Shown here one piece after another: positions 1 to 8,623 of a stretch of 64,000 bases of DNA. Position numbers and translations under genes: made by a program. Positions within the stretch are counted from its first letter, which is position 1, and the number at the start of each line of letters is the position of its first letter. This DNA is from Nocardioides sp. JQ2195 (lineage in GTDB: Bacteria; Actinomycetota; Actinomycetes; Propionibacteriales; Nocardioidaceae). The notes under the pieces are model-generated. The model was not told the DNA's origin. It searched no databases and saw only the letters and a list, made by a program, of their open reading frames with translations. The stretch is taken from positions 2,542,001 through 2,606,000 of the forward strand of contig NZ_CP050902.1 of NCBI RefSeq assembly GCF_012272695.1, read 5' to 3'.

Positions 1-541
1 GGCCGGCGGCGACCCGCACCCGGAGATCATGATCCCGCTGGTCGGCTCCGTGCGTGAGCTCGACCTGGTCAAGCAGCGGATCATGGACGTCGCTGCCGAC
101 GTGCAGGAGGAGGCCGGCGTGGCGATCGACTTCAGCGTCGGCACCATGATCGAGCTCCCCCGGGCCGCGCTGACTGCTGACCAGATCGCCGGCTCTGCCG
201 ACTTCTTCTCCTTCGGCACCAACGACCTCACCCAGATGACCTGGGGCTTCTCGCGCGACGACGTGGAGGCGTCGTTCTTCTCGACCTATCTCGAGCAGGG
301 CGTCTTCCCGGTCTCGCCGTTCGAGTCGCTGGACACCGAGGGCGTGGGCACGCTCGTGCGTACGGCGGCCGCGAAGGGTCGCGAGGCGAACCCCGAGCTG
401 CACCTCGGAGTCTGTGGCGAGCACGGCGGTGACCCGGCCTCGATCCACTTCTTCGACGAGGTCGGTCTCGACTACGTGTCGTGCTCGCCGTTCCGGGTGC
501 CGGTCGCTCGGCTGGAGGCTGGTCGGTCCGCCCTGGGGTGA
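1..541 (+). CDS. ppdK: Pyruvate, phosphate dikinase, C-terminal part (5' truncated by window edge)
   Basis: The reading frame is open from base 2 and ends at TGA 539-541, giving about 179 residues of the C-terminal PEP/pyruvate-binding TIM barrel. Recognisable family motifs are IMIPLVGS near the start, [31 protein letters not shown], and the end motif [10 protein letters not shown], which contains the catalytic Cys of PPDK and enzyme I-type proteins. The enzyme interconverts pyruvate, ATP and phosphate with PEP, AMP and pyrophosphate in the cytosol. The rest of the gene lies to the left of the window. The last residues (RSALG) run into a 9-bp tandem repeat that contains the stop codon itself, so the extreme C-terminus may be variable. 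Family identification is secure. Confidence 0.95.
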   Translation, partial: AGGDPHPEIMIPLVGSVRELDLVKQRIMDVAADVQEEAGVAIDFSVGTMIELPRAALTADQIAGSADFFSFGTNDLTQMTWGFSRDDVEASFFSTYLEQGVFPVSPFESLDTEGVGTLVRTAAAKGREANPELHLGVCGEHGGDPASIHFFDEVGLDYVSCSPFRVPVARLEAGRSALG

Positions 542-586
542 CTGGGGTGACTGGGGTGACTGGGGTGACTGGGGTGACCGGGGTGA
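533..586. repeat. 9-bp tandem repeat, six copies, spanning the ppdK stop codon
   Basis: The unit CTGGGGTGA occurs five times without change at 533, 542, 551, 560 and 569, followed by a sixth copy CCGGGGTGA ending at 586. The first copy supplies the ppdK stop codon, and each copy carries a further TGA in the same frame because 9 is a multiple of 3. Confidence 0.95.
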
Positions 587-841
587 CCCGTCGTGGCGCG
601 GGGCCCGGGGCTGGCTGCTCGGGGTGTTGCCCGGGGGGTTGCCCCGGGGGGGTTGCCCGGGGCTGTCGGGGCTGCTGCTCGGTGCTGTGCCTCGCGGGGC
701 CATGAAGAAGGTAACGGGTTGCTCGGGGCTGTCGGGGCTGCTGCTCGGGGTGTTGCCCGGAGGTGCCCGGCAGGGGCGGACGAGCCCGCCGAAGCTAGCG
801 CCGTGCGACGCCGCCCGGGCAGGGGCGGACGGCACCTTTCT
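587..841. other. G-rich intergenic tract with degenerate repeats
   Basis: Runs of 4-7 G alternate with CT/TT (for example at 630-660). A 24-bp block beginning GGGGCTGTCGGGGCTGCTGC occurs twice, at about 659 and about 726. An open frame runs through (it joins the HNH gene from 593), but its Gly/Ala/Arg composition and lack of any conserved motif argue against coding. No convincing promoter or RNA gene was seen. Confidence 0.6.
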
Positions 842-2312
842 GCGCCGGTTTCCGTGCACAGCTCTGTGGGGTTCTCGCTCTGTCCACAGCAGGGCGACCG
901 GCTCGGGAAACGGTCGCGGATCCGGCATAGCGTCGGTTCCATGACGATGCTCGACGATGCGCCTCAGCAGGACGGACCCGGTCCGGTCCGTCACCCGCTG
1001 CTGCGCTGCGTCGACGACATCTCCTCGGCATTGAAGGACGTCGAGGGCATCGACCCGTTGTTCGCGCCGGTCGAGGTCAAGCGCGAGGTCCTGATCGAGC
1101 TCACCCGGGCGATCGACCAGGCCGAAGCGCTCCGGATGTCGGTGATGGCCAACTCCCACGACGTGGCCGAGGCCGACGGTGCACGCAGCGTCGGTTCCTG
1201 GCTCGCACCCCACACCCGCAACAACCCCGCCGCCGAACAAACAGCCGAGCACCTCGCGGTCGACCTCCAACAGCACTACCCGATCCTCAGCAGTGCCTTG
1301 GCTCGCGGAACCGCGAACGTCGCCCAGGCCAAGGTCATCGTGCGCTGTCTCAACGAGCTGCGCCGCCTTGAGCACATGACCCCCGAGCTGCTCCACCAGG
1401 CCGAGGAGCACCTGGTCACCGAGTGCCCCCATTTCGACCCGAGCGACATGAAGAACCTGAGCGACCGCATCCTCGAAGTTCTCGACCCCGACGGCTTCGA
1501 CGACGCCGAGCTGAAGAAGCTCGAGACCGAGCTCCGCAAGGCCCGCGCCGAGGCGCGGCTCAGCATGCGCAAGCGGGGTGACGGCTCCACCGACATCCGG
1601 GCGCGCGTCCCCGACTCCTTGGCCGTACGACTCAAGACCATCCTCGACGCCTACACCTCGCCGCGCCACGAGGCGAACGGCAGCGGCTCCTCAGGAGCGG
1701 GTGGGCCAGATGGTGCGACCGGATCTGCCGGGTCCTTGGCCGACGGCGCGATCTCATCGCGCTACCGCGACCCCGACACCGGCGAACGACTCCCCCGCGA
1801 ACGCCTGCTGGGCGAAGCCCTGTGCGCCTTCCTCGAGGGCCAGGACCCCAACCGGCTCCCCAAGCACGGTGGCATGGCCACCACCCTGGTGATCACCACC
1901 GAGTTCGACACCCTCACCGGGCAACTCGGCATCGGCACCCTGCCGGACGGAAGTCGGCTCGCCGCCAGCGATGTACGCCGACTCGCCTGCACCGCACAGA
2001 TCCTTCCCGCAGTTCTCGGCGGCGACTCCGCCGTCCTCGACCTCGGCACCCGCCGACGACTCTTCTCCGTCGAGCAACGACTCGCCCTGGCCCAGGCGCA
2101 CCCCACCTGTCAGGCCGCCGGCTGCTCGATCCCCAGCGCCTGGTGCGAAGCCCACCACCGCACCGCATGGTCCCAGGGTGGACCGACCGACCTCGCCAAC
2201 GGCATGCTCCTGTGCTCCTACCACCACCAACGCATCCACGACGACAGCTACCGGGTGAAACACCTCGCCAAGGGCGATGTCCGGTTCAACAAGCGGACGT
2301 AGGCCGAGCTCC
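842..2312. repeat. 1,471-bp direct repeat, copy A (REP13E12-like)
   Basis: The segment aligns end to end without an alignment shift at either boundary with 14119-15589: 99 bp upstream of the start codon, the whole DUF222/HNH gene and 10 bp past the stop. Both copies start at GCGCCGGTTTCC and end at AGGCCGAGCTCC, and flanking DNA is unrelated. There are no terminal inverted repeats or obvious target duplications. Identity is patchy (see findings). Confidence 0.9.
941..2302 (+). CDS. DUF222 / HNH endonuclease protein (13E12 family), copy A
   Basis: This is a 453-residue protein. The N-terminal 300 residues or so are the DUF222 region found in the mycobacterial 13E12 repeat family. The C-terminus has an HNH nuclease motif from about residue 390: two Cys (CQAAGC), then WCEAHHRTAW, GGPTDLANGMLLC and HHQRIH, which together give the metal-binding Cys/His set and the catalytic His pair. 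The start is the ATG at 941, conserved in the paralogue at 14218; an open extension back to 593 was rejected as G-rich repeat. The linker at about residues 247-270 is Gly/Ser rich and differs between copies. The cellular role of this family is not established; a nuclease involved in recombination or element mobility is the usual guess. No integrase or repeat ends were found around it. Confidence 0.88.
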   Translation: MTMLDDAPQQDGPGPVRHPLLRCVDDISSALKDVEGIDPLFAPVEVKREVLIELTRAIDQAEALRMSVMANSHDVAEADGARSVGSWLAPHTRNNPAAEQTAEHLAVDLQQHYPILSSALARGTANVAQAKVIVRCLNELRRLEHMTPELLHQAEEHLVTECPHFDPSDMKNLSDRILEVLDPDGFDDAELKKLETELRKARAEARLSMRKRGDGSTDIRARVPDSLAVRLKTILDAYTSPRHEANGSGSSGAGGPDGATGSAGSLADGAISSRYRDPDTGERLPRERLLGEALCAFLEGQDPNRLPKHGGMATTLVITTEFDTLTGQLGIGTLPDGSRLAASDVRRLACTAQILPAVLGGDSAVLDLGTRRRLFSVEQRLALAQAHPTCQAAGCSIPSAWCEAHHRTAWSQGGPTDLANGMLLCSYHHQRIHDDSYRVKHLAKGDVRFNKRT

Positions 2313-2584
2313 GTCCGGCTGCTCGCGATCTGTCAGTGGAAGAACCTCGCGTTGCGCCCTGCTCTGCGTCCTGAGCTCTGCGCGCTCTGTGTTGTGCGCT
2401 GCGCTCTGAGCTCTGCGCGCTGAGCTCTGCGCGCCCTGTGTGCGCAGTGGGCTGCGCGCTGTGGCCGGCGCGCTCTGTCTTTTGCTCTGCGACCTGTGCG
2501 GTGTGTGCTCCCCCGGACTGTTCGCGTTTGGGCTTGGAGGCACGCCCGGAGCCTGACCGGACGGCCGGCCGGGAGGCTGGAGGC
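2313..2584. other. Intergenic stretch with GCTCTGCGCGCT-type repeats
   Basis: The tract 2355-2480 consists of degenerate copies of GCTCTGCGCGCT / TGTGCGCTGCGC. No gene or clear terminator was recognised. The gene on its left ends at 2302 and the leftward gene on its right ends at 2585, so this is a convergent gap. Confidence 0.6.
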
Positions 2585-2977
2585 TCAGCGCTGAGCTGAC
2601 CTGTGCCCTTGGTCGACGCGGCCGCCACTCACGGCACCTTCGCGGTAGAGGCCCCACACTCCGCAGACGATGGCGACGACCTCGGAAGCGGCGGCCAGCC
2701 ACGCGTACCAGCTCCAGCCGGTGTGGATGCCGAACAGCTCGCCGTTGACCGCGATCAGGAAGGCGCCAAGAGTGCTGGCGCCGAAGCCGGCCAACAGGAT
2801 CAGCGGGATCCAGTGGTGCCAGCGCAGCAGCAACGCGGCGATCACCAGACCGGCGATGACGTTGACCACGAACAGGTCTCCCACGGTGCCTTGGTCCTTG
2901 ACGCCGTCGAACCACAGATAGAGGTGCACGATGGCCGACACCACAGCGGCCAGGGCACCGATCACTCGATTGGTCAC
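2585..2977 (-). CDS. Small four-helix membrane protein, unknown function
   Basis: The protein has 130 residues with four hydrophobic segments: VIGALAAVVSAIVHLYLWF, then segments starting GDLFVVNVIAGL, WIPLILLAGFGAST and WYAWLAAASEVVAIV. The GTG start at 2977 was chosen because GGAGAG lies 5 bp upstream; the open frame continues to 3151 with Arg-rich, non-membrane sequence and no ribosome site. The paired loops and WHHW motif resemble the small DoxX/DUF-type integral membrane proteins of actinobacteria, but I do not recognise the family. It is transcribed away from the SigL-like gene, and the 224-bp gap contains that gene's promoter. Confidence 0.7.
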   Translation of the reverse strand: MTNRVIGALAAVVSAIVHLYLWFDGVKDQGTVGDLFVVNVIAGLVIAALLLRWHHWIPLILLAGFGASTLGAFLIAVNGELFGIHTGWSWYAWLAAASEVVAIVCGVWGLYREGAVSGGRVDQGHRSAQR

Positions 2978-3156
2978 GGTTCTCTCCGTTCCTCGGATAC
3001 CCACTACACGGTTGGAGATCGGCACCGGTTCGATGAAGCTCACGCGGGTTCGACGTACCTGCGAGACAATTGCTCCACCGGCCGAACCGCCGGGACCAAC
3101 CGCCGCAAGCAACCGCCGGAACAGGTCGGCGGAAGCAACCGCCGGAAGCAATCATC

Positions 3157-3184
3157 TGAACCAATCGTCACCGTTCTCCGTGTC
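3157..3184 (+). promoter_or_regulatory. Putative SigL-type promoter upstream of the sigma factor gene
   Basis: TGAACC at 3157-3162, a 16-bp spacer and CGTGTC at 3179-3184 match the consensus I recall for mycobacterial SigL (TGAACC, 16-17 bp, CGTGTC). The site lies 18 bp from the ATG at 3202, with a GGAGG ribosome site between. This implies autoregulation. Just upstream (3095-3150) are imperfect repeats of CAACCGCCGGAA. Confidence 0.65.
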
Positions 3185-3201
3185 ACGGTCGGAGGTGGAA
3201 G

Positions 3202-3711
3202 ATGGCCGACGTGTCGACCGAGCTCATGCGCAAGCTGCACGACGAGCACGCCGCGGCGCTCTGGGGCTTCTGCCTGCACCTGACCGGAGACCCGGTGCGC
3301 GCCGAGGACGTCGTCCAGGAGACGCTCCTGCGGGCCTGGCAGCACCCGGAGGTCCTCGACGCCTCGCGCGGGTCGTCGCGGGGATGGCTGTTCACGGTCG
3401 CCCGCAACCTGGTCATCGACGAGTGGCGCAGCAAGCGCCACCAGAGCGAGCGCAGCACCGGTGAGGTGCCCGAGCCCCGGGAACCGGTCGACGAGACCGA
3501 CACTCTCCTGCAGTCGTGGGCGATGGCGGAGGCGATCAGTCACCTGAGCAGGGAGCACCGCGCGGTGCTCGTCGAGTGCTACTACCGGGGTCGGTCGGTG
3601 GCCGAGGCCGCCCGCCAGCTCGGCATCCCCGAGGGAACCGTCAAGTCGCGCTCGCACTATGCGCTGCGCGCCCTGCGGCTGGCCCTGGAAGAGATGGGGG
3701 TCGGCCTGTGA
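3202..3711 (+). CDS. ECF RNA polymerase sigma factor, SigL-like
   Basis: The 169-residue protein has region 2 (LWGFCLHLTGDPVRAEDVVQ, ETLLRAWQHPEV) followed by GWLFTVARNLVIDEWR, an acidic linker, and region 4 with AVLVECYYRGRSVAEAARQL and IPEGTVKSRSHYALRALR. Length and sequence style match mycobacterial SigL, which activates membrane and secreted protein genes. It overlaps the anti-sigma gene by 4 bp (GTGA), so the two are translationally coupled. The upstream TGAACC-N16-CGTGTC element suggests it transcribes its own operon. The ATG at 3202 has GGAGGTGGAAG immediately upstream. Identification as ECF sigma is firm; orthology to SigL is inferred. Confidence 0.9.
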   Translation: MADVSTELMRKLHDEHAAALWGFCLHLTGDPVRAEDVVQETLLRAWQHPEVLDASRGSSRGWLFTVARNLVIDEWRSKRHQSERSTGEVPEPREPVDETDTLLQSWAMAEAISHLSREHRAVLVECYYRGRSVAEAARQLGIPEGTVKSRSHYALRALRLALEEMGVGL

Positions 3712-4565
3712 CCCGGTCGACGCGTGGACCCGGCACCGGGTGCGGCTTCGAGCACGAGGACGGCGCCTACGTCCTCGGTGCGCTGAGTCCCGAGGACCGG
3801 ATCGCGTTCGAGAAGCACCTGCCCGGTTGCGCCGCCTGCGCGACCTCGGTGCGCGAGCTGGCCGGGCTCCCCGGACTCCTCTCCCGGGTGCCGGCGCCAA
3901 GCCTCGACGCCGACGAGCAGCCGATGCCGGTGCCGGACACGCTGCTCCCCTCGCTGCTGCGCCGGGTGCGCGCCCGACGGCGCCGTCAGGGCTGGTACGC
4001 CGGCGGAGTCGCCGCCGCCGTCACGGTGATCGCGCTCTCGGTCGGTGTCGCCATCGGTCACCACAATGGCGACGGCAACGGTGACGGCCACCTCGCGGCC
4101 AACGGCGAGGAGACGACCCGGACCACCGACCAGCCGTCCCAACAGCCGTCCACACCGCAACCCTCTGCGCCGACCTCTGCGCCACCCACGGCCGCGGCGA
4201 GGGAGTTCACCACCGTCGGCACCGCACCGATCTCCGGGTGGGTGTCGTTGACGTCGGTGCCGTGGGGCACCCGGCTCGACCTGACCTGCTCGTACGACGC
4301 AGGGCCGGGCTACGAGCCAGGATCCGGCAACGGCGCGGGGCGTGCAGGAAACGGCTCGGGACAGGCAGATCACGGATCGGCCCGCGGATACACGATGGAG
4401 ATCGTCCGGCGCGACGGCAGCACCGAGGAGGTGGCCTCCTGGACCGCCAGCTCCGGTCGCACGGTGAACCTCTCTGCTGCCACCTCCGCACCGAAGGCGG
4501 ACATCGCGCGCGTCGTCGTACGCACGTCGGACGGCCGGCCGGTGATGCGGCTGGTCAGCGGCTGA
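3708..4565 (+). CDS. Membrane zinc-finger anti-sigma factor (RslA-like)
   Basis: The 285-residue protein starts at a GTG that overlaps the sigma stop codon. Residues 10-50 form a ZAS-type zinc domain: FEHEDGAYVLGALSPEDR followed by HLPGCAACATSVREL, giving the His-x3-Cys-x2-Cys signature. One membrane helix (GWYAGGVAAAVTVIALSVGV) follows at about 98-120, then a Thr/Pro/Ser-rich linker (TTRTTDQPSQQPSTPQPSAP) and a C-terminal extracytoplasmic domain beginning REFTTVGTAPISGWVSLTSV. This is the layout of RslA/RskA-type anti-sigma factors, which bind the sigma factor and release it on oxidation or regulated proteolysis. The 3' end overlaps the convergent gene at 4555 by 11 bp. Confidence 0.88.
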   Translation: MTRSTRGPGTGCGFEHEDGAYVLGALSPEDRIAFEKHLPGCAACATSVRELAGLPGLLSRVPAPSLDADEQPMPVPDTLLPSLLRRVRARRRRQGWYAGGVAAAVTVIALSVGVAIGHHNGDGNGDGHLAANGEETTRTTDQPSQQPSTPQPSAPTSAPPTAAAREFTTVGTAPISGWVSLTSVPWGTRLDLTCSYDAGPGYEPGSGNGAGRAGNGSGQADHGSARGYTMEIVRRDGSTEEVASWTASSGRTVNLSAATSAPKADIARVVVRTSDGRPVMRLVSG

Positions 4566-6924
4566 ACGCCGCCAGGAACCGGTCCCGGAAGGCGTCCATC
4601 GGCCAGACGACGGCGTCCGGCGCGGGTCGAAGGCCGGCCTCCCAGCGCCAGCCGGCGATCCGGCGGAGCACGGCCGGGTCCTGGGCGATCACGCTGATCG
4701 GCACGTCGTGCCCGACGTCGTCACCGCTCACGTAGGAGTGCGGCTGGTGGTCACCGACGACGACCAGGACCAGGTTCGGATCCGGGTACGTCGTCAGGAA
4801 GGAGGTCAGCGCCCGCCAGGAGTACTCGATCGACTGGCCGTACATCCGTCGGATCGTCGCGGCGTCGGGAAGGCTCCCGGCGGACGGACCCTGCCCACGA
4901 GCGTGGTGGTAGATGGAGCCGTCGCCGATCCGTCGCCACGGCACCATCCGCGGCAGTGGGGTCCACGGGTGGTGGCTGGAGACCAGGTCGATCTCTGCCA
5001 TCACCGGTCGACGATCGGTCGGCGCCAGGAAGGTGCGCCGGAAGTGCTCCAACGTGTACTGGTCCGGGACCGGTGCGTAGCCGAGCTTGGGGCCGGCGTA
5101 GTCGACGTTGCGGGAGTCGGCGTACTGCTCGAATCCGTAGAAGTCCTGCCCTTCGGGCCAGTCCTCGGTGTCCGCCGGGACGTCGAAGACGGTCTCCCAG
5201 CCGGCCGCGCCGAACAGGCTGGTCAGTGTCATCCGTTCGGCGCCGAGGAGCTGGCGGTAGTTGGTCTGACTGTCCACCCAGAGACCCGACTGGAGAGTCG
5301 CGTGCGCCAGCCACGAGCCGGCGCCGAAGGTCGGTGAGGTCATGAAGGCACTTCGGCTCCGGTAGCCAGCCGCGGTCAGCTGCTTCGTGCCCGAGTCGAG
5401 CACCCGGTTGATGCCGTGGGAGTACGTCGTGTCCTGGACGGCCACCCGGCCGTAGCTCTCCACGAACACCACGAGCACGTCCTTGCCCTGGAGCCCGGCG
5501 AGCAGTGCGCGCGGGTCGGACGCGGCGCGGGCGGCGAGCGGGTCATCGGCGATCGCCCGGGCGAAGGCGCGGTGGTCGGCGACGTTGGCCCGGACCAAGG
5601 CCACCTCGCTGATCGCCAGGGCGGTGGTGCCCGCGCCCACGACGGGAACGCCCGCCGCTGCGCAGAGCAGTCCGACGGTGACCACCACGGCCACGGCCCG
5701 GAACGGCCGCGGGCGGAGGTCGCGCGCGACCTGGACCAGGCGAACGACGGCGAGGGGCAGGCCGACGAGCACGAGGAGTACGCCGACCGCGGCCAGCACC
5801 GCGACCACCCGGGCCCAGCCGATGCCGATCGAGTCGCCGAGCACGTCGATGCCCGGCCCGAGAAGCGACCAGTCCCCGATCGGGTCGAAGTCGCGGTCGA
5901 GGACGGCGGTGAACGACCAGTTGAGCACCTTGACCAGCAGGAGGATGGCGAGGAGTGCCCCGGCGACGGCCGCCAATCCGGTGCGGAGGCGTCGAAGCGG
6001 CACCAGCGCGAGAGCGAGCACCACCACGACCTCCACCGGGAGCCGGAACAGCGCGCTGACGGATCCGTGCTCGGCGAGTGCCGGTGCCGACAGGGCGATC
6101 CAGCACGCCGCGAGCGCGACCAGCGTGCCGAATCGGACCGTGACCCCTGGCCGCGGCGACCGCCAACGATCCACCGTCTCGTGGAGGAACGACTCGGCGA
6201 GGAGCACCGCCACGGCGATGAGCGCGACCCGGGCGACCAGCTCGGGGATGACCAGCCCGGGGATGACCAGCCCGCCCGCTGCCGACCCTGGCAGCGCCAG
6301 CCCGGGCAGCGCCAGCCCGGGTGAGGACAACCCGGGTATCGCCAGCCCGGGTGAGGACAACCCGGCGACCGCAGCCAAGGTGATGCCGACGGTTGCGGCG
6401 ACGACCCGGTTCCACGGACGCGCACGCAGCGGCGGGGTCGAGAGCTTCGGGACCGCCCAGAACAGCAGGCCGAACGCGTAGCGGGCCAGCCCGATGCCGA
6501 GCACCCACCAGCCCTGGTCGCTGGCCACGATGGCGCTGAGCACGAGGATCAGGACGGCGTCTGCTTCTGCGTCGAGGCGGGCACCCAGCGCGGTCACGGT
6601 GCCGGTGGCGCGGGCCAGGCGTCCGTCGACGAAGTCGGTGAGCAGCGCTGCGGCGGCCAGCGCAGCGATCAGCCAGCGTGGCCCACCCGAGGCAGCGGCG
6701 ACGGCGAGGGCCGCGGCGAGGACGAACCGCGAGCCGGTGACCAGGTCGGCCCGGGTCAGCTCCTCCTCCAGCAAGCGTCCTGCCAGCAAGCGATCTGCCA
6801 GCGAGCGATCTGCCAGCGACGGAACTGCCGGCGACGGATCCGCAGGCGACGGATCCGCAGGCGACCCCTGTACCGACGGCGGATCTGCCGGCAAGTGATC
6901 CGCGTGCGTCTGAACCTGATCCAC
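4555..6924 (-). CDS. CDP-alcohol phosphatidyltransferase / sulfatase-type fusion membrane protein
   Basis: The 789-residue protein is encoded leftward. The GTG start at 6924 has GGAGG 4 bp upstream; the longer frame to 7143 is Arg/Gly-rich repeat. After a repetitive ADP/LAD-rich N-terminus (about residues 10-50), the CDP-alcohol phosphatidyltransferase motif DGxxARx(n)GxxLDxxAD appears at residues 100-122 (DGRLARATG, TALGARLDAEAD). Several membrane helices follow, interrupted by an (A/S)xPGL repeat at about 190-230. The C-terminal 300 residues are an alkaline-phosphatase/sulfatase-like domain (DVLVVFVESYGRV, SSHHPWTPLPRMVPW, VVVGDHQPHSYVSGDD), like phosphoglycerol transferases. A phospholipid head-group transferase fused to a phosphotransferase would act on envelope lipids. 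It is divergent from the 7200 operon, with which it may share function. Substrates are unknown. Confidence 0.8.
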   Translation of the reverse strand: MDQVQTHADHLPADPPSVQGSPADPSPADPSPAVPSLADRSLADRLLAGRLLEEELTRADLVTGSRFVLAAALAVAAASGGPRWLIAALAAAALLTDFVDGRLARATGTVTALGARLDAEADAVLILVLSAIVASDQGWWVLGIGLARYAFGLLFWAVPKLSTPPLRARPWNRVVAATVGITLAAVAGLSSPGLAIPGLSSPGLALPGLALPGSAAGGLVIPGLVIPELVARVALIAVAVLLAESFLHETVDRWRSPRPGVTVRFGTLVALAACWIALSAPALAEHGSVSALFRLPVEVVVVLALALVPLRRLRTGLAAVAGALLAILLLVKVLNWSFTAVLDRDFDPIGDWSLLGPGIDVLGDSIGIGWARVVAVLAAVGVLLVLVGLPLAVVRLVQVARDLRPRPFRAVAVVVTVGLLCAAAGVPVVGAGTTALAISEVALVRANVADHRAFARAIADDPLAARAASDPRALLAGLQGKDVLVVFVESYGRVAVQDTTYSHGINRVLDSGTKQLTAAGYRSRSAFMTSPTFGAGSWLAHATLQSGLWVDSQTNYRQLLGAERMTLTSLFGAAGWETVFDVPADTEDWPEGQDFYGFEQYADSRNVDYAGPKLGYAPVPDQYTLEHFRRTFLAPTDRRPVMAEIDLVSSHHPWTPLPRMVPWRRIGDGSIYHHARGQGPSAGSLPDAATIRRMYGQSIEYSWRALTSFLTTYPDPNLVLVVVGDHQPHSYVSGDDVGHDVPISVIAQDPAVLRRIAGWRWEAGLRPAPDAVVWPMDAFRDRFLAAFSR

Positions 6925-7199
6925 CGCGCCTCCGTGTCTCTGGGTGTCACTACCAGCACGAACGGCGAACCACCCCGGTTCAACACCTTCTGGTCCGGCC
7001 CTCCTGGTCCGGCCCTTTCCGGTTCGGCCCGTCCGGCTCAGCCCTCCCCGACCCGGGCGGCCGAACGGGACGGACCGGATCGAACGAACCAGGTCGGACG
7101 AACCAGATCGGGCGACCGGGATCGAGCAACCGGGATCGAGCAACGGAGACCGGGCAACCGAGACCGGGGCGACCGGGATCGCCGGGCGAGGAGCAGCAG
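6925..7199. other. Divergent intergenic region with ACCGGGATCGAGCAAC-type repeats
   Basis: The gap separates two divergent genes. At 6995-7040 TCCGGCCC/TTCGGCCC units recur, and at 7082-7185 the motif (G)ACCGGGATCGAGCAAC and variants (CAACGGAGACCGGG, CAACCGAGACCGGG) repeat about six times. Promoters for both directions must lie here, but I could not pick convincing -35/-10 pairs. GAGGAG at 7189 is the ribosome site for the 7200 gene. Confidence 0.55.
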
Positions 7200-8243
7200 G
7201 TGCACCACACGCACGAACGGGCCTTCTGGGTGCGTCCCGGCCTCGGCGAGATCCGTCCGGTCGAAGTGCCGGACCCGGGCGCCGGCGAGGTCCGGGTGCG
7301 CACCCTGCGATCCGGGATCAGTCGCGGGACCGAGACCCTGGTCTTCCGGGGTGGGGTGCCGCGTGACCAGCACGAGCGGATGCGCGCACCACACCAGGAG
7401 GGCGACTTCCCGGGGCCGGTGAAGTACGGCTACCTCAACGTCGGCACGGTCGAGGCCGGCGATCCGACGCTGCTGGGACAGACCGTGTTCTGCCTGCACC
7501 CGCACCAGACGGCGTACGTCGTCCCGGTCGCTGAGGTGAGCGTCGTGCCGGCCGACGTACCGGCCGAGCGGGCCGTGCTGGCCGGCACCCTCGAGACCGC
7601 GGTCAACGCGCTGTGGGACGCCGCTCCCCTGGTGGGCGATCGGGTCGCGGTGGTCGGGGCGGGGATGGTGGGCTGTTGTGTGTCGCGTCTGTTGGCCGGA
7701 ATCCCCGGCGTCGAGGTCACCCTCGTCGACACGGATGCGAGCCGGGCGGAGGTCGCGGCCGCGCTCGGCGTCGGCTTCGCCCACCCGGCCAGGGCTCCGG
7801 AGGGATGCGACCTGGTGCTGCACGCCAGCGCCACCGAGGCCGGACTGCAGCGCTCGTTGGACCTGCTCGCGCCGGACGGCACCGTGGTCGACCTCAGCTG
7901 GTACGGCGACGTCCCGGTCCGGCTCGACCTGGGCAGCGCCTTCCACTCCGGCCGGTTGCGCCTGCGCGGCAGCCAGGTCGGCGAGGTGGCACTGCGCCGC
8001 CGTCACCGGCGCACGCATCGCGAGCGACTCGAGCTGGCCCTGTCGCTGCTGCGCGACCCGGCGTACGACGCCCTGCTCAGCGGGTCGTCGGCGTTCGAGG
8101 AGCTGCCCGAGCTGATGGCGGAGCTGAGCACGGGGCGCCGGAAGGCGCTGTGCCACACGATCACCTACCCGCCGACCACGACCCACCAGACCACGGACCA
8201 CCAGAGCCCAACCCACCGGACCACGGACCAGCAGGAGGCCTGA
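7200..8243 (+). CDS. Zinc-independent MDR-type alcohol dehydrogenase
   Basis: The 347-residue medium-chain dehydrogenase has an N-terminal GroES-like part ([34 protein letters not shown]) and a Rossmann domain ([39 protein letters not shown]). The usual catalytic zinc Cys in the first domain is replaced by SGISRGTE, as in the BchC-like branch, so zinc-dependent alcohol oxidation is doubtful. The GTG start at 7200 has GAGGAG upstream. The tail from about residue 325 is a His/Thr/Gln-rich repeat ([20 protein letters not shown]) derived from a degenerate ACCACGGACCA repeat. It is the first gene of a five-gene coupled operon; its stop overlaps the next start (TGATG). It probably oxidises or reduces an intermediate made with the neighbouring pterin-like and reductase genes. 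Confidence 0.8.
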   Translation: MHHTHERAFWVRPGLGEIRPVEVPDPGAGEVRVRTLRSGISRGTETLVFRGGVPRDQHERMRAPHQEGDFPGPVKYGYLNVGTVEAGDPTLLGQTVFCLHPHQTAYVVPVAEVSVVPADVPAERAVLAGTLETAVNALWDAAPLVGDRVAVVGAGMVGCCVSRLLAGIPGVEVTLVDTDASRAEVAAALGVGFAHPARAPEGCDLVLHASATEAGLQRSLDLLAPDGTVVDLSWYGDVPVRLDLGSAFHSGRLRLRGSQVGEVALRRRHRRTHRERLELALSLLRDPAYDALLSGSSAFEELPELMAELSTGRRKALCHTITYPPTTTHQTTDHQSPTHRTTDQQEA

Positions 8244-8623
8244 TGTTCAGCGTGAACGTCCGCGACCACGTGATGGTGGCGCACAGCTTCGAGGGTGAGG
8301 TCTTCGGGCCGGCGCAACGACTGCACGGCGCCACGTATGTCGTGGACGCCACGTTTCGCGGGCCCGAGCTCGGACCGGACGGGATCCTGGTCGACATCGG
8401 TCTGGTTGCCTCCGAGCTGCACGAGGTGCTGGCCACGGTGAACTACCGCAACCTCGATGACGACGACGCCTTCGCCGGGATGAACACCTCGACCGAAGCA
8501 CTGGCCCGGTGGGTCGCCGACCAGCTCGCCGCGAGGTTCTCCGGGGACGGACGACTCAGCGGGCTGGTGGTCACACTGCACGAGTCGCACATCGCGTGGG
8601 CCAGCTTCGAGAGGTCGCTCTGA
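8243..8623 (+). CDS. 6-pyruvoyl-tetrahydropterin synthase-like protein with altered active site
   Basis: The 126-residue protein fits the PTPS/QueD fold. [20 protein letters not shown] corresponds to the zinc and catalytic segment, followed by [11 protein letters not shown], a [17 protein letters not shown] helix, [22 protein letters not shown] and the end motif [14 protein letters not shown]. In QueD/PTPS the segment reads CxxxHGH; here the Cys position is Ala and the last His is Ala, leaving His in AHSF and in LHGA. The downstream substrate-binding Glu (LHES) is kept. It may therefore catalyse a related but different reaction, or bind a pterin without the classical chemistry. Both ends overlap neighbours by a single base (TGATG), giving strong translational coupling with the dehydrogenase and glycosyltransferase. 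Confidence 0.82.
   Translation: MFSVNVRDHVMVAHSFEGEVFGPAQRLHGATYVVDATFRGPELGPDGILVDIGLVASELHEVLATVNYRNLDDDDAFAGMNTSTEALARWVADQLAARFSGDGRLSGLVVTLHESHIAWASFERSL

Noticed and set aside
593..940. N-terminal extension of the first HNH protein
   Set aside because: The extension is Gly/Ala/Arg sequence from a G-rich repeat; the second copy has no such extension, and the conserved ATG at 941 with its upstream region is shared.
2603..3283. Rightward 226-codon frame across 2603-3283
   Set aside because: It is antisense to the membrane protein, mixes the SigL promoter with sigma coding sequence and shows no domain.
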